Made by a program: the position numbers and the translations under genes. 6,160 nt of DNA, from the NCBI GenBank assembly GCA_030695805.1, contig JAUYPG010000028.1, forward strand, positions 1 to 6,160, read 5' to 3'. This DNA comes from Nanobdellota archaeon. Lineage in GTDB: Bacteria > Patescibacteriota > Minisyncoccia > UBA6257 > GWB1-50-10. Within the stretch, counting starts at the first letter, position 1, and the number at the start of each line of letters is the position of its first letter. Positions 1 through 6,155 of the stretch are shown piece by piece. The notes beneath the pieces are model-generated. The model worked only from the letters and a program-made list of their open reading frames with translations. It searched no databases and was not told the DNA's origin.

Positions 1-8
1 AATATCTG

Positions 9-44
9 GATATCGGATATCACGATATCGTGATATCCGATATC
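9..44. repeat. Perfect 36-bp palindrome built of five GATATC units
   Basis: The 36 bases are exactly self-complementary around the centre between 26 and 27. They consist of GATATC at 9, 16, 24, 32 and 39, separated by G, AC, GT and C. A degenerate sixth unit (AATATC) starts at 1, so the array may continue beyond the window. The last two bases of the palindrome overlap the dnaJ stop codon (TGA, 45-43). As RNA it could fold into a stem of about 16 bp with a 4-nt loop just after dnaJ. No run of U follows in the eight bases left, so a standard intrinsic terminator is not supported. It could be an mRNA 3'-end stabiliser, a protein-binding array or a dispersed repeat; the sequence does not decide. 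Confidence 0.85.
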
Positions 45-1101
45 ACTCTAGTTCTTCGAGGAGTTCTTTCGCTTTTTTGGAAATATGTTTCGGGAATTTC
101 ATTCTCAGGGATATGTACATATCTCCCCTCCTTGACGGGACGTTTAGCCGCGGCATGCCGCGACCCGCGACTTTCAATTTTTTCCGCACATCGAATCCTT
201 CGGGAATCCGTATGGAAAATGTTTCTCCTCCGATGCCCCGAATTTCCAATTTTTTTCCCAAGAGAATATCCCCCACTGAAACCTCCTCCTCTTTCGTGAG
301 ATTCGCTCCTTCCCGAGCGAATACCGCGTGGAGCTTCACACGCACGAGAACATAAAGATCCCCGCTTCCACCCCCCTCTGCCCCGGCCTCCCCCGCGCCT
401 CCCACCTTCAGCGCCTCGCCATCTTCCACTCCGGCGGGAATGTGTACCTCTACGCGTTTTGTATCCCGCACCCTGCCCTCTCCCCGGCACTCCGCGCACC
501 TCTCTTTCGGGACCTTCCCCACGCCCTGACATGCCGAGCAACTTCTCATCCGGACGACATTTCCAAAAAAACTGTTTTGTTCTTCACGAACCCGGCCCTT
601 GCCTCCGCACGTTTTGCAGGCAATAAGCTCCACGCTTTTCGCGTGACCCGCGCCATTACACACCCTACATTGCACGTATGTCTGAAAATGTATTTTCCTT
701 TCCGCCCCTTGAAATACCTCCTCGAGCGTCAATTCCTGAATTATCTGTATATCATTTCCGCGCGTATGCCTCACACGCGCGCCCCCGGCTCCTCCGAATC
801 CGAAGCCGCCGAATATCCCTTCAAACATATCTCCGAGATCAACCCCCTCTCTCCCGACGTTCCATTCAAAACCAGCCCCGCCTCCAGGGGCTCCTCTCTC
901 GAACGCTTTTCCGAACCTATCATACCCCGCCCGCTTGTCCTTGTCCTTTAGGACCTGATAGGCCTCGTTTACCTCCTTAAATTTTTTTTCGTCTCCTCCT
1001 TTTTTGTCAGGATGATACTTGTGAGCGAGGCCGCGATAGGATTTTTTTATTTCTTCTTCAGAGGCGTTTTTTGAAACGCCCAAAATTTCATAATAGTCCA
1101 T
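43..1101 (-). CDS. dnaJ: Chaperone protein DnaJ (Hsp40), type I
   Basis: This is the cytoplasmic co-chaperone that delivers unfolded clients to DnaK and stimulates its ATPase. At 352 aa it is slightly shorter than the usual ~370-380. All type I parts are present in order: J domain (about 2-64) with the HPD triad at 30-32, a Gly/Phe-rich linker (about 70-115), a zinc-binding region with four complete CxxCxGxG motifs starting at C145, C162, C188 and C202, then the C-terminal client-binding domains (GDLYV near 250, GRGMPRL in the last 50 residues). The ATG at 1101 starts the classic MDYYEILGV and lies eight bases after the upstream stop. No Shine-Dalgarno sequence is visible before it, so translation may depend on the upstream gene. 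It is the last gene of the visible operon. The product is certain; dnaJ rather than its paralogue cbpA is supported by the zinc region. Confidence 0.98.
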   Translation of the reverse strand: MDYYEILGVSKNASEEEIKKSYRGLAHKYHPDKKGGDEKKFKEVNEAYQVLKDKDKRAGYDRFGKAFERGAPGGGAGFEWNVGREGVDLGDMFEGIFGGFGFGGAGGARVRHTRGNDIQIIQELTLEEVFQGAERKIHFQTYVQCRVCNGAGHAKSVELIACKTCGGKGRVREEQNSFFGNVVRMRSCSACQGVGKVPKERCAECRGEGRVRDTKRVEVHIPAGVEDGEALKVGGAGEAGAEGGGSGDLYVLVRVKLHAVFAREGANLTKEEEVSVGDILLGKKLEIRGIGGETFSIRIPEGFDVRKKLKVAGRGMPRLNVPSRRGDMYISLRMKFPKHISKKAKELLEELE

Positions 1102-1109
1102 ACGAAAAA

Positions 1110-2153
1110 TCAGAGTTCGATACGTTCACGGTTCGCGCTCTCAAAACGCACTTTCGCGAATCCTGCCGCGAGCAGAAGCTGGAACATCAAAAATACTCCC
1201 ATCTCCGCGATCCAAACGATAAGGAAGGCGAACGATTTTAAGAATCCGAAAACAAGAAGCGCGATGACTCCTCCCGCGAAGGGCCCGAACTCCGGCGACC
1301 CGAGCCCGGTCTCTTTAAATTGTTTTTTCAGCATTTGATAAAACGCGTCTCCCGCTTTTTCTTCTCCACGAAGAGGCCCTGCCACGCGCTCGAGTTCGCC
1401 CCTCAACTTTTCCACGATTTCCCGTGTCCGCTCTTCCCGCTCTTCGGCGGCGAGAAGATCAAGATTGAATTCAACAACTTCCTCTCTCGCGGACATTGTT
1501 TTTAATTTGCGGATTTGCGCTTCCGTCGCCGCCCTCAAAAATTCATCCACGGTCATATCCATTCGCGCGTCTTCAATCCAGATTTTAAGGAGAGGTTCGG
1601 CTCCCTTCCAAAGGCCGTCGCTTAGACGTTTTCCTATGGTGTCGGTCCATCCTCCCCTTACGAAATAGGAAACATAAAAAAGAAGAGAAGCGAATATAAG
1701 GATTCCTGTCATTACCTTCGGAAGCGCCGCCTTTGCCGTCTGAAACACCCCTATCTTTATGCTGTTTTCAAGAACGTCCCGACCCCGTTTCATTCCGATC
1801 GCCTGAAAAAAAAGCAGGGCTCCCGCGCCGAGAAGCACGAGCATCCTCCCTTGTCCCGGCGTGTTCAATTCTTCCATAAAAAGCGCGAGCGGAGAGGCGG
1901 CCTGCAAACACGCGACGAAAAAAAGCGCTCCGACATGTCGCGTGAAAAGCGTTTCAAGACCGACTACCATGAGGAAAAGCCCGGCGAAAAGAAGCGCCAG
2001 CCCCGCGTATCCGGACGCGCCGGACGCAAAAAACTTTTCCGCGTAACCAACCATGGCGAGAGAGGCGGCCACGCCGAGGAGCCCCAAAGATGCGATCTTT
2101 GCGGCCTCAATAATACTCCCTGTCTTAGATTTCGTTTCCGGGTTCTCCATCAT
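1110..2153 (-). CDS. Unrecognised polytopic membrane protein within the dnaK-dnaJ operon
   Basis: I do not recognise the family of this 347-aa protein. Five hydrophobic segments lie in the N-terminal half (about 18-37, 48-70, 73-93, 103-121, 147-166). A hydrophilic, charged and probably helical region follows (about 168-285), with a coiled-coil-like stretch rich in Glu and Arg at 220-257. One long hydrophobic stretch (about 291-333) could be two further membrane helices, giving roughly seven in all. No cleavable signal peptide or catalytic motif stands out. The ATG at 2153, followed directly by another ATG, overlaps the end of dnaK by 29 bases. An AGGA-like sequence lies about 15 bases upstream, too far for a normal Shine-Dalgarno. 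The gene ends eight bases before dnaJ, so it is very probably transcribed with the chaperones. A role in membrane stress or in placing DnaK/DnaJ at the membrane is only a guess from context. The exact start is moderately sure. Confidence 0.85.
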   Translation of the reverse strand: MMENPETKSKTGSIIEAAKIASLGLLGVAASLAMVGYAEKFFASGASGYAGLALLFAGLFLMVVGLETLFTRHVGALFFVACLQAASPLALFMEELNTPGQGRMLVLLGAGALLFFQAIGMKRGRDVLENSIKIGVFQTAKAALPKVMTGILIFASLLFYVSYFVRGGWTDTIGKRLSDGLWKGAEPLLKIWIEDARMDMTVDEFLRAATEAQIRKLKTMSAREEVVEFNLDLLAAEEREERTREIVEKLRGELERVAGPLRGEEKAGDAFYQMLKKQFKETGLGSPEFGPFAGGVIALLVFGFLKSFAFLIVWIAEMGVFLMFQLLLAAGFAKVRFESANRERIEL

Positions 2154-4029
2154 GTTTTTCTTCTTTTACTTCCTGTGAGTTCGCGCCTTCATCCTTTCCT
2201 TTGTTCTCCTCTTCCGCATTATACAATTTTTCTCCGGCTTTCTGCGTTGCCTCGATAAGCTCGCGCGCGGCCTTTTTTATCTCCTCCTTATCATCCTTAC
2301 CCTTTACCTCCTCCACTTTCTTTATGTTTTCTTCAATTACAGATTTTTGCGAGGCCTCTATTTTTTCTCCGTGCTCCCGGATCATTTTTTCGGCCGCGTA
2401 CACCGCGGACTCGGCTTCGTTCCTTGCCTCAATAAGTTCTTTCTTTATCGCGTCTTCCGCCGCGTGCGTTTCCGCTTCTTTTTTCAGGCGCTCCACCTCA
2501 TCCTTGCTTAAACTTGTTGCCGCCTCGATTCGCACCGACTGCTCTTTGCCGGTGCCCTTGTCTTTGGCGGAGACCTTTAAGATTCCATTCGCGTCAATAT
2601 CAAAGGTTACTTCTACCTGCGGCACGCCGCGCGGAGCCGGCGGAATTCCGTCCAAAATAAACTGCGCCAGGGTCTTGTTATCGGACGCCATTGGACGCTC
2701 TCCTTGAAGCACGTGGATTTCCACCGATGGCTGGCTGTCCGCGGCAGTTGAGAAGACCTGGCTTTTTGCCGTAGGAACTGTTGTGTTCTTTGGAATCATG
2801 GAGGTTGATACGCTTCCCAATGTCTCTATGGAGAGCGTAAGCGGCGTTACATCCAGCAGCAAGACGTCTTTTACATCCCCCTGAAAGATTCCTGCTTGGA
2901 TCGCGGCGCCTATTGCCACCACCTCGTCCGGATTTATGTCCTTATGCGGCTCTTTTCCGAAAAGTTTTTTCACCTCTTCCTGAATTTTCGGCATGCGCGT
3001 CTGGCCGCCGACCAGAATTATCTCGTCAATGTCTTCCAGTTTCATTCCCGCGCCTTTCGGGGCCTTCTCCGTAACTGTTTCCTTCACAAGCGCTATGGAT
3101 TTTTTTATGAGGTCGTCCACGAGCCCTTCTAGTTTCGCCCTCGTCAACTTCATTACAAAATGCTTGGGGCCGGAGGCGTCGGAGGTAACGTACGGGAGAT
3201 TTATTTCCGTTTCAAGAGAGCTCGATAGTTCGAGCTTCGCCCGTTCTGCCGCCTCTTTCAGGCGCTGGAGCGCGAGCGCGTCTTTCGACAGGTCCATTCC
3301 TTCGGTTTTTTTATACTCCTCGACCAGATGGTTCAGAATCCTATGATCAAAGTCGTCTCCTCCCAGATGGGTGTCTCCGCCGGTTGCCTTTACCTCTACC
3401 GTGTCGTCTCCTACTTCGAGCACGGAGATATCGAAGGTGCCTCCTCCAAAGTCATAGACCACAATTTTTTCATTCTTCTCCTTGTTCAGTCCGTAGGCGA
3501 GCGCGGCCGCGGTGGGCTCATTGATAATTCTCCGCACCTTCAATCCCGCGATTTCTCCGGCCTGCTTTGTCGCCTGCCGTTGACTGTCATCAAAGTAGGC
3601 GGGTACGGTGATGACCGCTTCTTCGATTTTTTCTCCCAGACGCGACTCCGCGTCGCTCTTTAATTTTTGAAGCACCATTGCGGAAATTTCCTCAGGCGTA
3701 TACCAACGATCTCCCATCTTTATTTCCACTCCTCCTTTTCCTGATTTCTTTATTTCATACGGAAGCCACTCCTTATCCTTTTTTATATGCTCGTCGTCAT
3801 AACGCAAACCGATCAGACGCTTTATGGAAAAAAGCGTATCCTTCGGATTTACCACGGACTGACGCTTGGCGACCAGCCCCACAATGCGCTCCTTGCCCTT
3901 TGACATCGCTACAACGGAAGGCGTTGTGCGATTTCCTTCCGCGTTTTCTATGATGCGCGGCTCTCCGCCCTCCACAATCGCCATCGCGGAGTTCGTTGTT
4001 CCGAGGTCTATTCCTAATATTTTTGACAT
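2125..4029 (-). CDS. dnaK: Molecular chaperone DnaK (Hsp70)
   Basis: This is the ATP-driven cytoplasmic chaperone that binds and releases exposed hydrophobic peptides with DnaJ and GrpE. It has 634 aa, matching the usual ~610-640. The nucleotide-binding domain (about 1-385) shows IDLGTTNS at 7-14, Lys70 in FSIKRLIG, NEPTAAALAYG at 170-180, DFGGGTFD at 193-200 and ILVGGQTRMP at 338-347. The linker DVLLLDVTPL is at 388-397. The substrate-binding beta domain follows, then a charged helical lid from about 505. The final ~30 residues are Glu/Lys/Asn-rich and probably disordered, and lack the EEV-type ending of E. coli DnaK. The ATG at 4029 gives the canonical MSKILGIDLGTTNS; an in-frame TTG six codons earlier lies inside an inverted repeat and is unlikely. 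No clear Shine-Dalgarno precedes the ATG. The gene lies 144 bases after grpE, and its end overlaps the membrane gene. Confidence 0.99.
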   Translation of the reverse strand: MSKILGIDLGTTNSAMAIVEGGEPRIIENAEGNRTTPSVVAMSKGKERIVGLVAKRQSVVNPKDTLFSIKRLIGLRYDDEHIKKDKEWLPYEIKKSGKGGVEIKMGDRWYTPEEISAMVLQKLKSDAESRLGEKIEEAVITVPAYFDDSQRQATKQAGEIAGLKVRRIINEPTAAALAYGLNKEKNEKIVVYDFGGGTFDISVLEVGDDTVEVKATGGDTHLGGDDFDHRILNHLVEEYKKTEGMDLSKDALALQRLKEAAERAKLELSSSLETEINLPYVTSDASGPKHFVMKLTRAKLEGLVDDLIKKSIALVKETVTEKAPKGAGMKLEDIDEIILVGGQTRMPKIQEEVKKLFGKEPHKDINPDEVVAIGAAIQAGIFQGDVKDVLLLDVTPLTLSIETLGSVSTSMIPKNTTVPTAKSQVFSTAADSQPSVEIHVLQGERPMASDNKTLAQFILDGIPPAPRGVPQVEVTFDIDANGILKVSAKDKGTGKEQSVRIEAATSLSKDEVERLKKEAETHAAEDAIKKELIEARNEAESAVYAAEKMIREHGEKIEASQKSVIEENIKKVEEVKGKDDKEEIKKAARELIEATQKAGEKLYNAEEENKGKDEGANSQEVKEEKHDGEPGNEI

Positions 4030-4038
4030 ACAATATAT

Positions 4039-4167
4039 AAATTCCAAATTACAAGCACCAAATTACAAACAAATTCAAAATACTAATGACCAAAATTCAA
4101 AACCGTTTGTTTTTCACGTTTTGATGTTTGATATTTGATATTGTTTGTGGTTTGTGATTTGGAATTT
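4039..4167. repeat. A+T-rich imperfect inverted repeat with a 7-nt period between grpE and dnaK
   Basis: The grpE-dnaK gap (4030-4173) has no gene and is mostly this element. The outer ends pair well: 4039-4054 against 4152-4167 match at 15 of 16 positions. The inner ends also pair (CAAAAC 4098-4103 with GTTTTG 4118-4123) around a 14-nt loop at 4104-4117. The middle pairs only with gaps. The left arm carries a direct repeat, CCAAATTACAAGCA at 4044 and CCAAATTACAAACA at 4058. The right arm is a run of NTTTGNN heptads at 4119, 4126, 4133, 4143, 4150, 4157 and 4164, with one 3-nt phase jump. The left arm is about one quarter G+C, far below the flanking genes. I recall similar A+T-rich intergenic hairpins from Parcubacteria-type genomes, but could not check this. 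On the grpE-dnaK transcript it would form a weak hairpin just before the dnaK start. Confidence 0.75.
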
Positions 4168-4173
4168 GTGATT

Positions 4174-4641
4174 TTATTTCGCTACTTTTACTTTTGCCGG
4201 TTTTATGACCTTTCCATTCATCATGTATCCGTTTTCCGCTTCCTCGACGACATTCCCGGACTCGCCCTCATGCCCCTCCACCATCTCGACGCACTCACTC
4301 GTTGCCGGATTGAAAGGTGTTCCGATTCCGACCTTCATGGACTCCACCCCATACCGTTTCAGCATATCCTGAAGCTGATTCCTGATGAGTTCCATTCCGG
4401 TCTTTTCAGGCGGAGTCCCTTTCCATGCTTTCAGCCCCAACTGAAAATTTTCCAGCATCCGGATGAGCTCTTCCGCGAACATCATCCTCTGGAAATCGAG
4501 TGTTTTCCGCAGGCGTTCTTCTTCTTCTTTTTTATAATTAATGAAGTCCGCTTTCGCCCTCTTCCACCCATCCAGATATTCATCCCGCTCTTTTCTCGCC
4601 CCTTCCAGCTCCTCTTTCCCATTGTTTTGATCTTCCGTCAT
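4174..4641 (-). CDS. grpE: Nucleotide exchange factor GrpE
   Basis: GrpE acts as a dimer that opens the DnaK nucleotide cleft so that ADP leaves. At 155 aa it is shorter than many homologues (about 180-200), mostly through a reduced N-terminal tail. Family features seen: a long charged helix (about 8-60) with ADFINYKK at 31-38, the ENFQLGL segment at 64-70 corresponding to the usual DNFE-AL, GVESMKVGIGTPFNP at 98-112 and the C-terminal beta-wing GYMMNGKVIKPAKVKVAK at 138-155. Start and hrcA stop share ATGA (4641-4638), a four-base overlap typical of translational coupling. Only a weak GGCGGA lies upstream, inside hrcA. It is controlled with hrcA by the CIRCE promoter. The hairpin repeat begins a few bases after its TAA stop. 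Confidence 0.97.
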   Translation of the reverse strand: MTEDQNNGKEELEGARKERDEYLDGWKRAKADFINYKKEEEERLRKTLDFQRMMFAEELIRMLENFQLGLKAWKGTPPEKTGMELIRNQLQDMLKRYGVESMKVGIGTPFNPATSECVEMVEGHEGESGNVVEEAENGYMMNGKVIKPAKVKVAK

Positions 4642-5336
4642 GCTTCAGAGTCCGCCATAAGGCGTTTTATAAAATGTATAGACCTTTCATAGTCCATCCG
4701 CTTTGGTCCCACGGCCACAAGAAGCAGATTGCCGCCTCCCACCCTTCCCACGATGACCGAAAGATGCGAACTTTCCGTGACAGGGCTTTTTCCGATGAAC
4801 ACTTCCGGCTCGCGCGGCTCATCCCCCCACCGAAACGCCCGCCTCCTCATTCGTTTCGGTATCATCTCGAAATCCTCCGCGACTCCCAACAGGTGCTCCC
4901 TCTCGTTTGTATCTATCCCCCTCATCAGTTCCGCGAGTCCGCTCTCATGGCTTTCTTCGGAATCCATGTCATAGCAAATTCCCAAAAGACCCAGGGCTTC
5001 GGCGAATTCGCTTATAAATTCTTTCCGGCGCCCTTGAAAAAGCATTTCGGCAAGATGCCGCGCTTTTTTTTCTTCCCGAATATCGTGTTCGATTTCATTC
5101 AGGAGCTCTTCCACAAAAAATCTGTATGCCTTGTCCGACGGCGTCCTTCCCCCCGAAGGATGCGGCTGTTCAAAAAATTCTTTTCCCGCGAGATCATGAA
5201 GTTCCCACCGGATCATCGCCGGTTTGATGCCGAAATCGTGCTTACGGTAGAGGCCCGCCGACGTTATCGGATGGCCGGTTTCTATGAAATCGCGGATGCT
5301 TGCTTCCAAGATAAGCCGTGTTCGTTCTCCCAACAT
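4638..5336 (-). CDS. hrcA: Heat-inducible transcription repressor HrcA, short form
   Basis: HrcA binds the CIRCE inverted repeat as a dimer and represses chaperone genes; in studied species GroEL keeps it active. The N-terminal winged helix-turn-helix is clear: LGERTRLILEASIRDFIETG at 2-21, the recognition segment GIKPAMIRWELHDL at 36-49 and the wing FFEQPHPSGGRTPSDKAYRFFV at 54-75. The end also fits the family, with VFIG near 179-182 and GPKRMDYERSIHFI at 210-223. The whole is 232 aa against the usual ~340, so about 100 residues of the central inserted/dimerisation region are missing without any frameshift. Trp44 stands where most homologues have Asn (IRNEM). The ATG at 5336 matches the family N-terminus and lies six bases after a -10 box, so the mRNA is probably leaderless. 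It is the first gene of the operon and autoregulated through the adjacent CIRCE. Confidence 0.95.
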   Translation of the reverse strand: MLGERTRLILEASIRDFIETGHPITSAGLYRKHDFGIKPAMIRWELHDLAGKEFFEQPHPSGGRTPSDKAYRFFVEELLNEIEHDIREEKKARHLAEMLFQGRRKEFISEFAEALGLLGICYDMDSEESHESGLAELMRGIDTNEREHLLGVAEDFEMIPKRMRRRAFRWGDEPREPEVFIGKSPVTESSHLSVIVGRVGGGNLLLVAVGPKRMDYERSIHFIKRLMADSEA

Positions 5337-5342
5337 AGAAAA

Positions 5343-5371
5343 AGTATAGGATTAGCACTCTATAGTGTCAA
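5343..5371 (-). promoter_or_regulatory. Sigma70-type promoter of the hrcA operon, predicted leaderless
   Basis: On the minus strand, TTGACA (5371-5366) is a perfect -35 box. A 17-bp spacer follows, then the near-consensus -10 box TATACT (5348-5343). Six bases (TTTTCT) separate the -10 box from the hrcA ATG at 5336, so the normal start distance puts the first transcribed base at or within a base or two of the A of ATG. This predicts an hrcA mRNA with no leader, in agreement with the absence of any Shine-Dalgarno sequence. The CIRCE operator covers the -35 box and most of the spacer, so bound HrcA should block RNA polymerase directly. Confidence 0.88.
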
Positions 5372-5378
5372 GTGCTAA
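5352..5378. promoter_or_regulatory. CIRCE operator (HrcA binding site)
   Basis: On the plus strand the site reads TTAGCACTC, nine bases, AAGTGCTAA. The consensus is TTAGCACTC-N9-GAGTGCTAA, so 17 of 18 arm positions match; only 5370 differs (A for G). Location just before hrcA fits autoregulation of the hrcA-grpE-dnaK-dnaJ cluster. I see no second copy in the window. The changed base belongs to the -35 box on the minus strand: with the consensus base, TTGACA would be TCGACA. The operator ends 12 bases from the stop codon of the pilin-like gene. Confidence 0.96.
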
Positions 5379-5390
5379 CGCTGAAACTAA

Positions 5391-6155
5391 TCATAAACAT
5401 GATCCGGTTATGACGCCTCCGCCGTTTGCCACCTTCAACTTATAACAGGTTCCGTCAGGGGAACGCAGGAAGAGCCCGTTTCCGGCTCCGGTAATCTCGG
5501 CGTTCCCTCCGACGCTTAACTTCAGGCCTGCTCCCGGATTCACGCCGATCCCCACAGCGCCGGAAAAATATCCATCCCGCCATCTCGATGTCTCCGTGCC
5601 GAGGTTCAGTCCCGAACCCGTCGGCACGAGATCGGAATCGAAGTTCGCCGCCGATATTCTCGTCATCGCCAACTCGATGACTCTCGCGAATTTTGCCTTT
5701 GGGTTTTCCGTATTAAAGCTCAAGGCAAGAACGGTCTGGACTATCGCCCTTCCTCCCGGATTTTCCAATCTGGCCGCCCTAAAATTATCCACTACAACGC
5801 TCGCGTCCGTGATCGCGATGGGGCTCTTCGCGCCTTCCCCCAGAAAGATTCTGCCGCCCTCAAGATATATCCGCGTCGGGTCATCTGCCACGGCGGGCAT
5901 CCGCAAGCGAATCTCCGATATGGATTCCCCGAGCGCCATGTCAATCGCGCTTGACTCTCCCACCTTTCTCTCGATGACCTCCGTTACAAAACGTATCTGC
6001 CTGTTTACCGTGTTCACCGATCCCTGCCGCATCTGAATTCTCGTAACCGAAGTTAAAATCGCGATGAGAAATGTCGAGCTTGTCGCAAAAATCGCGATAT
6101 AGATGAGGAGCTCCACAAGTGAAAATCCTGCTTCCTTTTTTTTCTCTGTGTTCAT
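5391..6155 (-). CDS. Type IV pilin-like protein with a C-terminal surface-repeat module
   Basis: The 254-aa protein begins with a class III signal peptide: a short basic leader (KKK at 5-7), Gly10, then FSLVELLIYIAIFA (11-24), with Glu15 at position +5 after the predicted prepilin peptidase cut between Gly10 and Phe11. A hydrophobic helix (about 11-35) follows, as in pilins and type II secretion pseudopilins, so the product should be membrane-anchored or assembled into a pilus-like fibre. Residues 40-170 are a globular region I cannot assign. The end (about 183-254) changes character: LGTETSRWRDGYFSGAVGIG, NPGAGLKLSVGG and FLRSPDGTCYKL resemble modules of surface and tail-fibre-like proteins. 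Cys237 and Cys253 could form a disulfide. The ATG at 6155 gives a normal leader length; only five bases precede it in the window, so its ribosome site cannot be judged. No terminator is visible before the hrcA promoter. Confidence 0.85.
   Translation of the reverse strand: MNTEKKKEAGFSLVELLIYIAIFATSSTFLIAILTSVTRIQMRQGSVNTVNRQIRFVTEVIERKVGESSAIDMALGESISEIRLRMPAVADDPTRIYLEGGRIFLGEGAKSPIAITDASVVVDNFRAARLENPGGRAIVQTVLALSFNTENPKAKFARVIELAMTRISAANFDSDLVPTGSGLNLGTETSRWRDGYFSGAVGIGVNPGAGLKLSVGGNAEITGAGNGLFLRSPDGTCYKLKVANGGGVITGSCL

Noticed and set aside
9..44. Rho-independent terminator after dnaJ
   Set aside because: The palindrome could fold, but the stem is A+T-rich and the visible bases after it (CAGATATT on the minus strand) contain no U-run.
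20..541. Minus-strand 173-codon frame inside dnaJ
   Set aside because: It is an Arg/Gly-rich shadow of the intact dnaJ in another frame, with no family features.
328..951. Plus-strand 207-codon frame opposite dnaJ
   Set aside because: Antisense to the zinc-finger and Gly-rich coding region of dnaJ; composition is that of a shadow frame.
4027..4047. dnaK start at an in-frame TTG (4047), six codons before the ATG
   Set aside because: The extra residues are unlike any DnaK N-terminus and lie in the A+T-rich inverted repeat. The ATG at 4029 gives the standard N-terminus.
4030..4173. Separate dnaK promoter or terminator in the grpE-dnaK gap
   Set aside because: TATATT and TAGTAT occur on the minus strand, but none has a plausible -35 at 16-18 bp. 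The hairpin has no G+C-rich stem with a U-tract.
4638..5336. Frameshift or truncation as the cause of the short HrcA
   Set aside because: Both the N-terminal winged helix and the C-terminal GPKRMDY region are in one continuous frame ending at a coupled stop, so this is a compact form and not a broken gene.
4674..5378. Long plus-strand reading frame opposite hrcA (234 codons), and a similar one at 4135-4692 opposite grpE
   Set aside because: They lie antisense to well-identified genes, encode low-complexity Phe/Pro/His/Arg-rich products without recognisable motifs, and follow from the codon use of the real genes.
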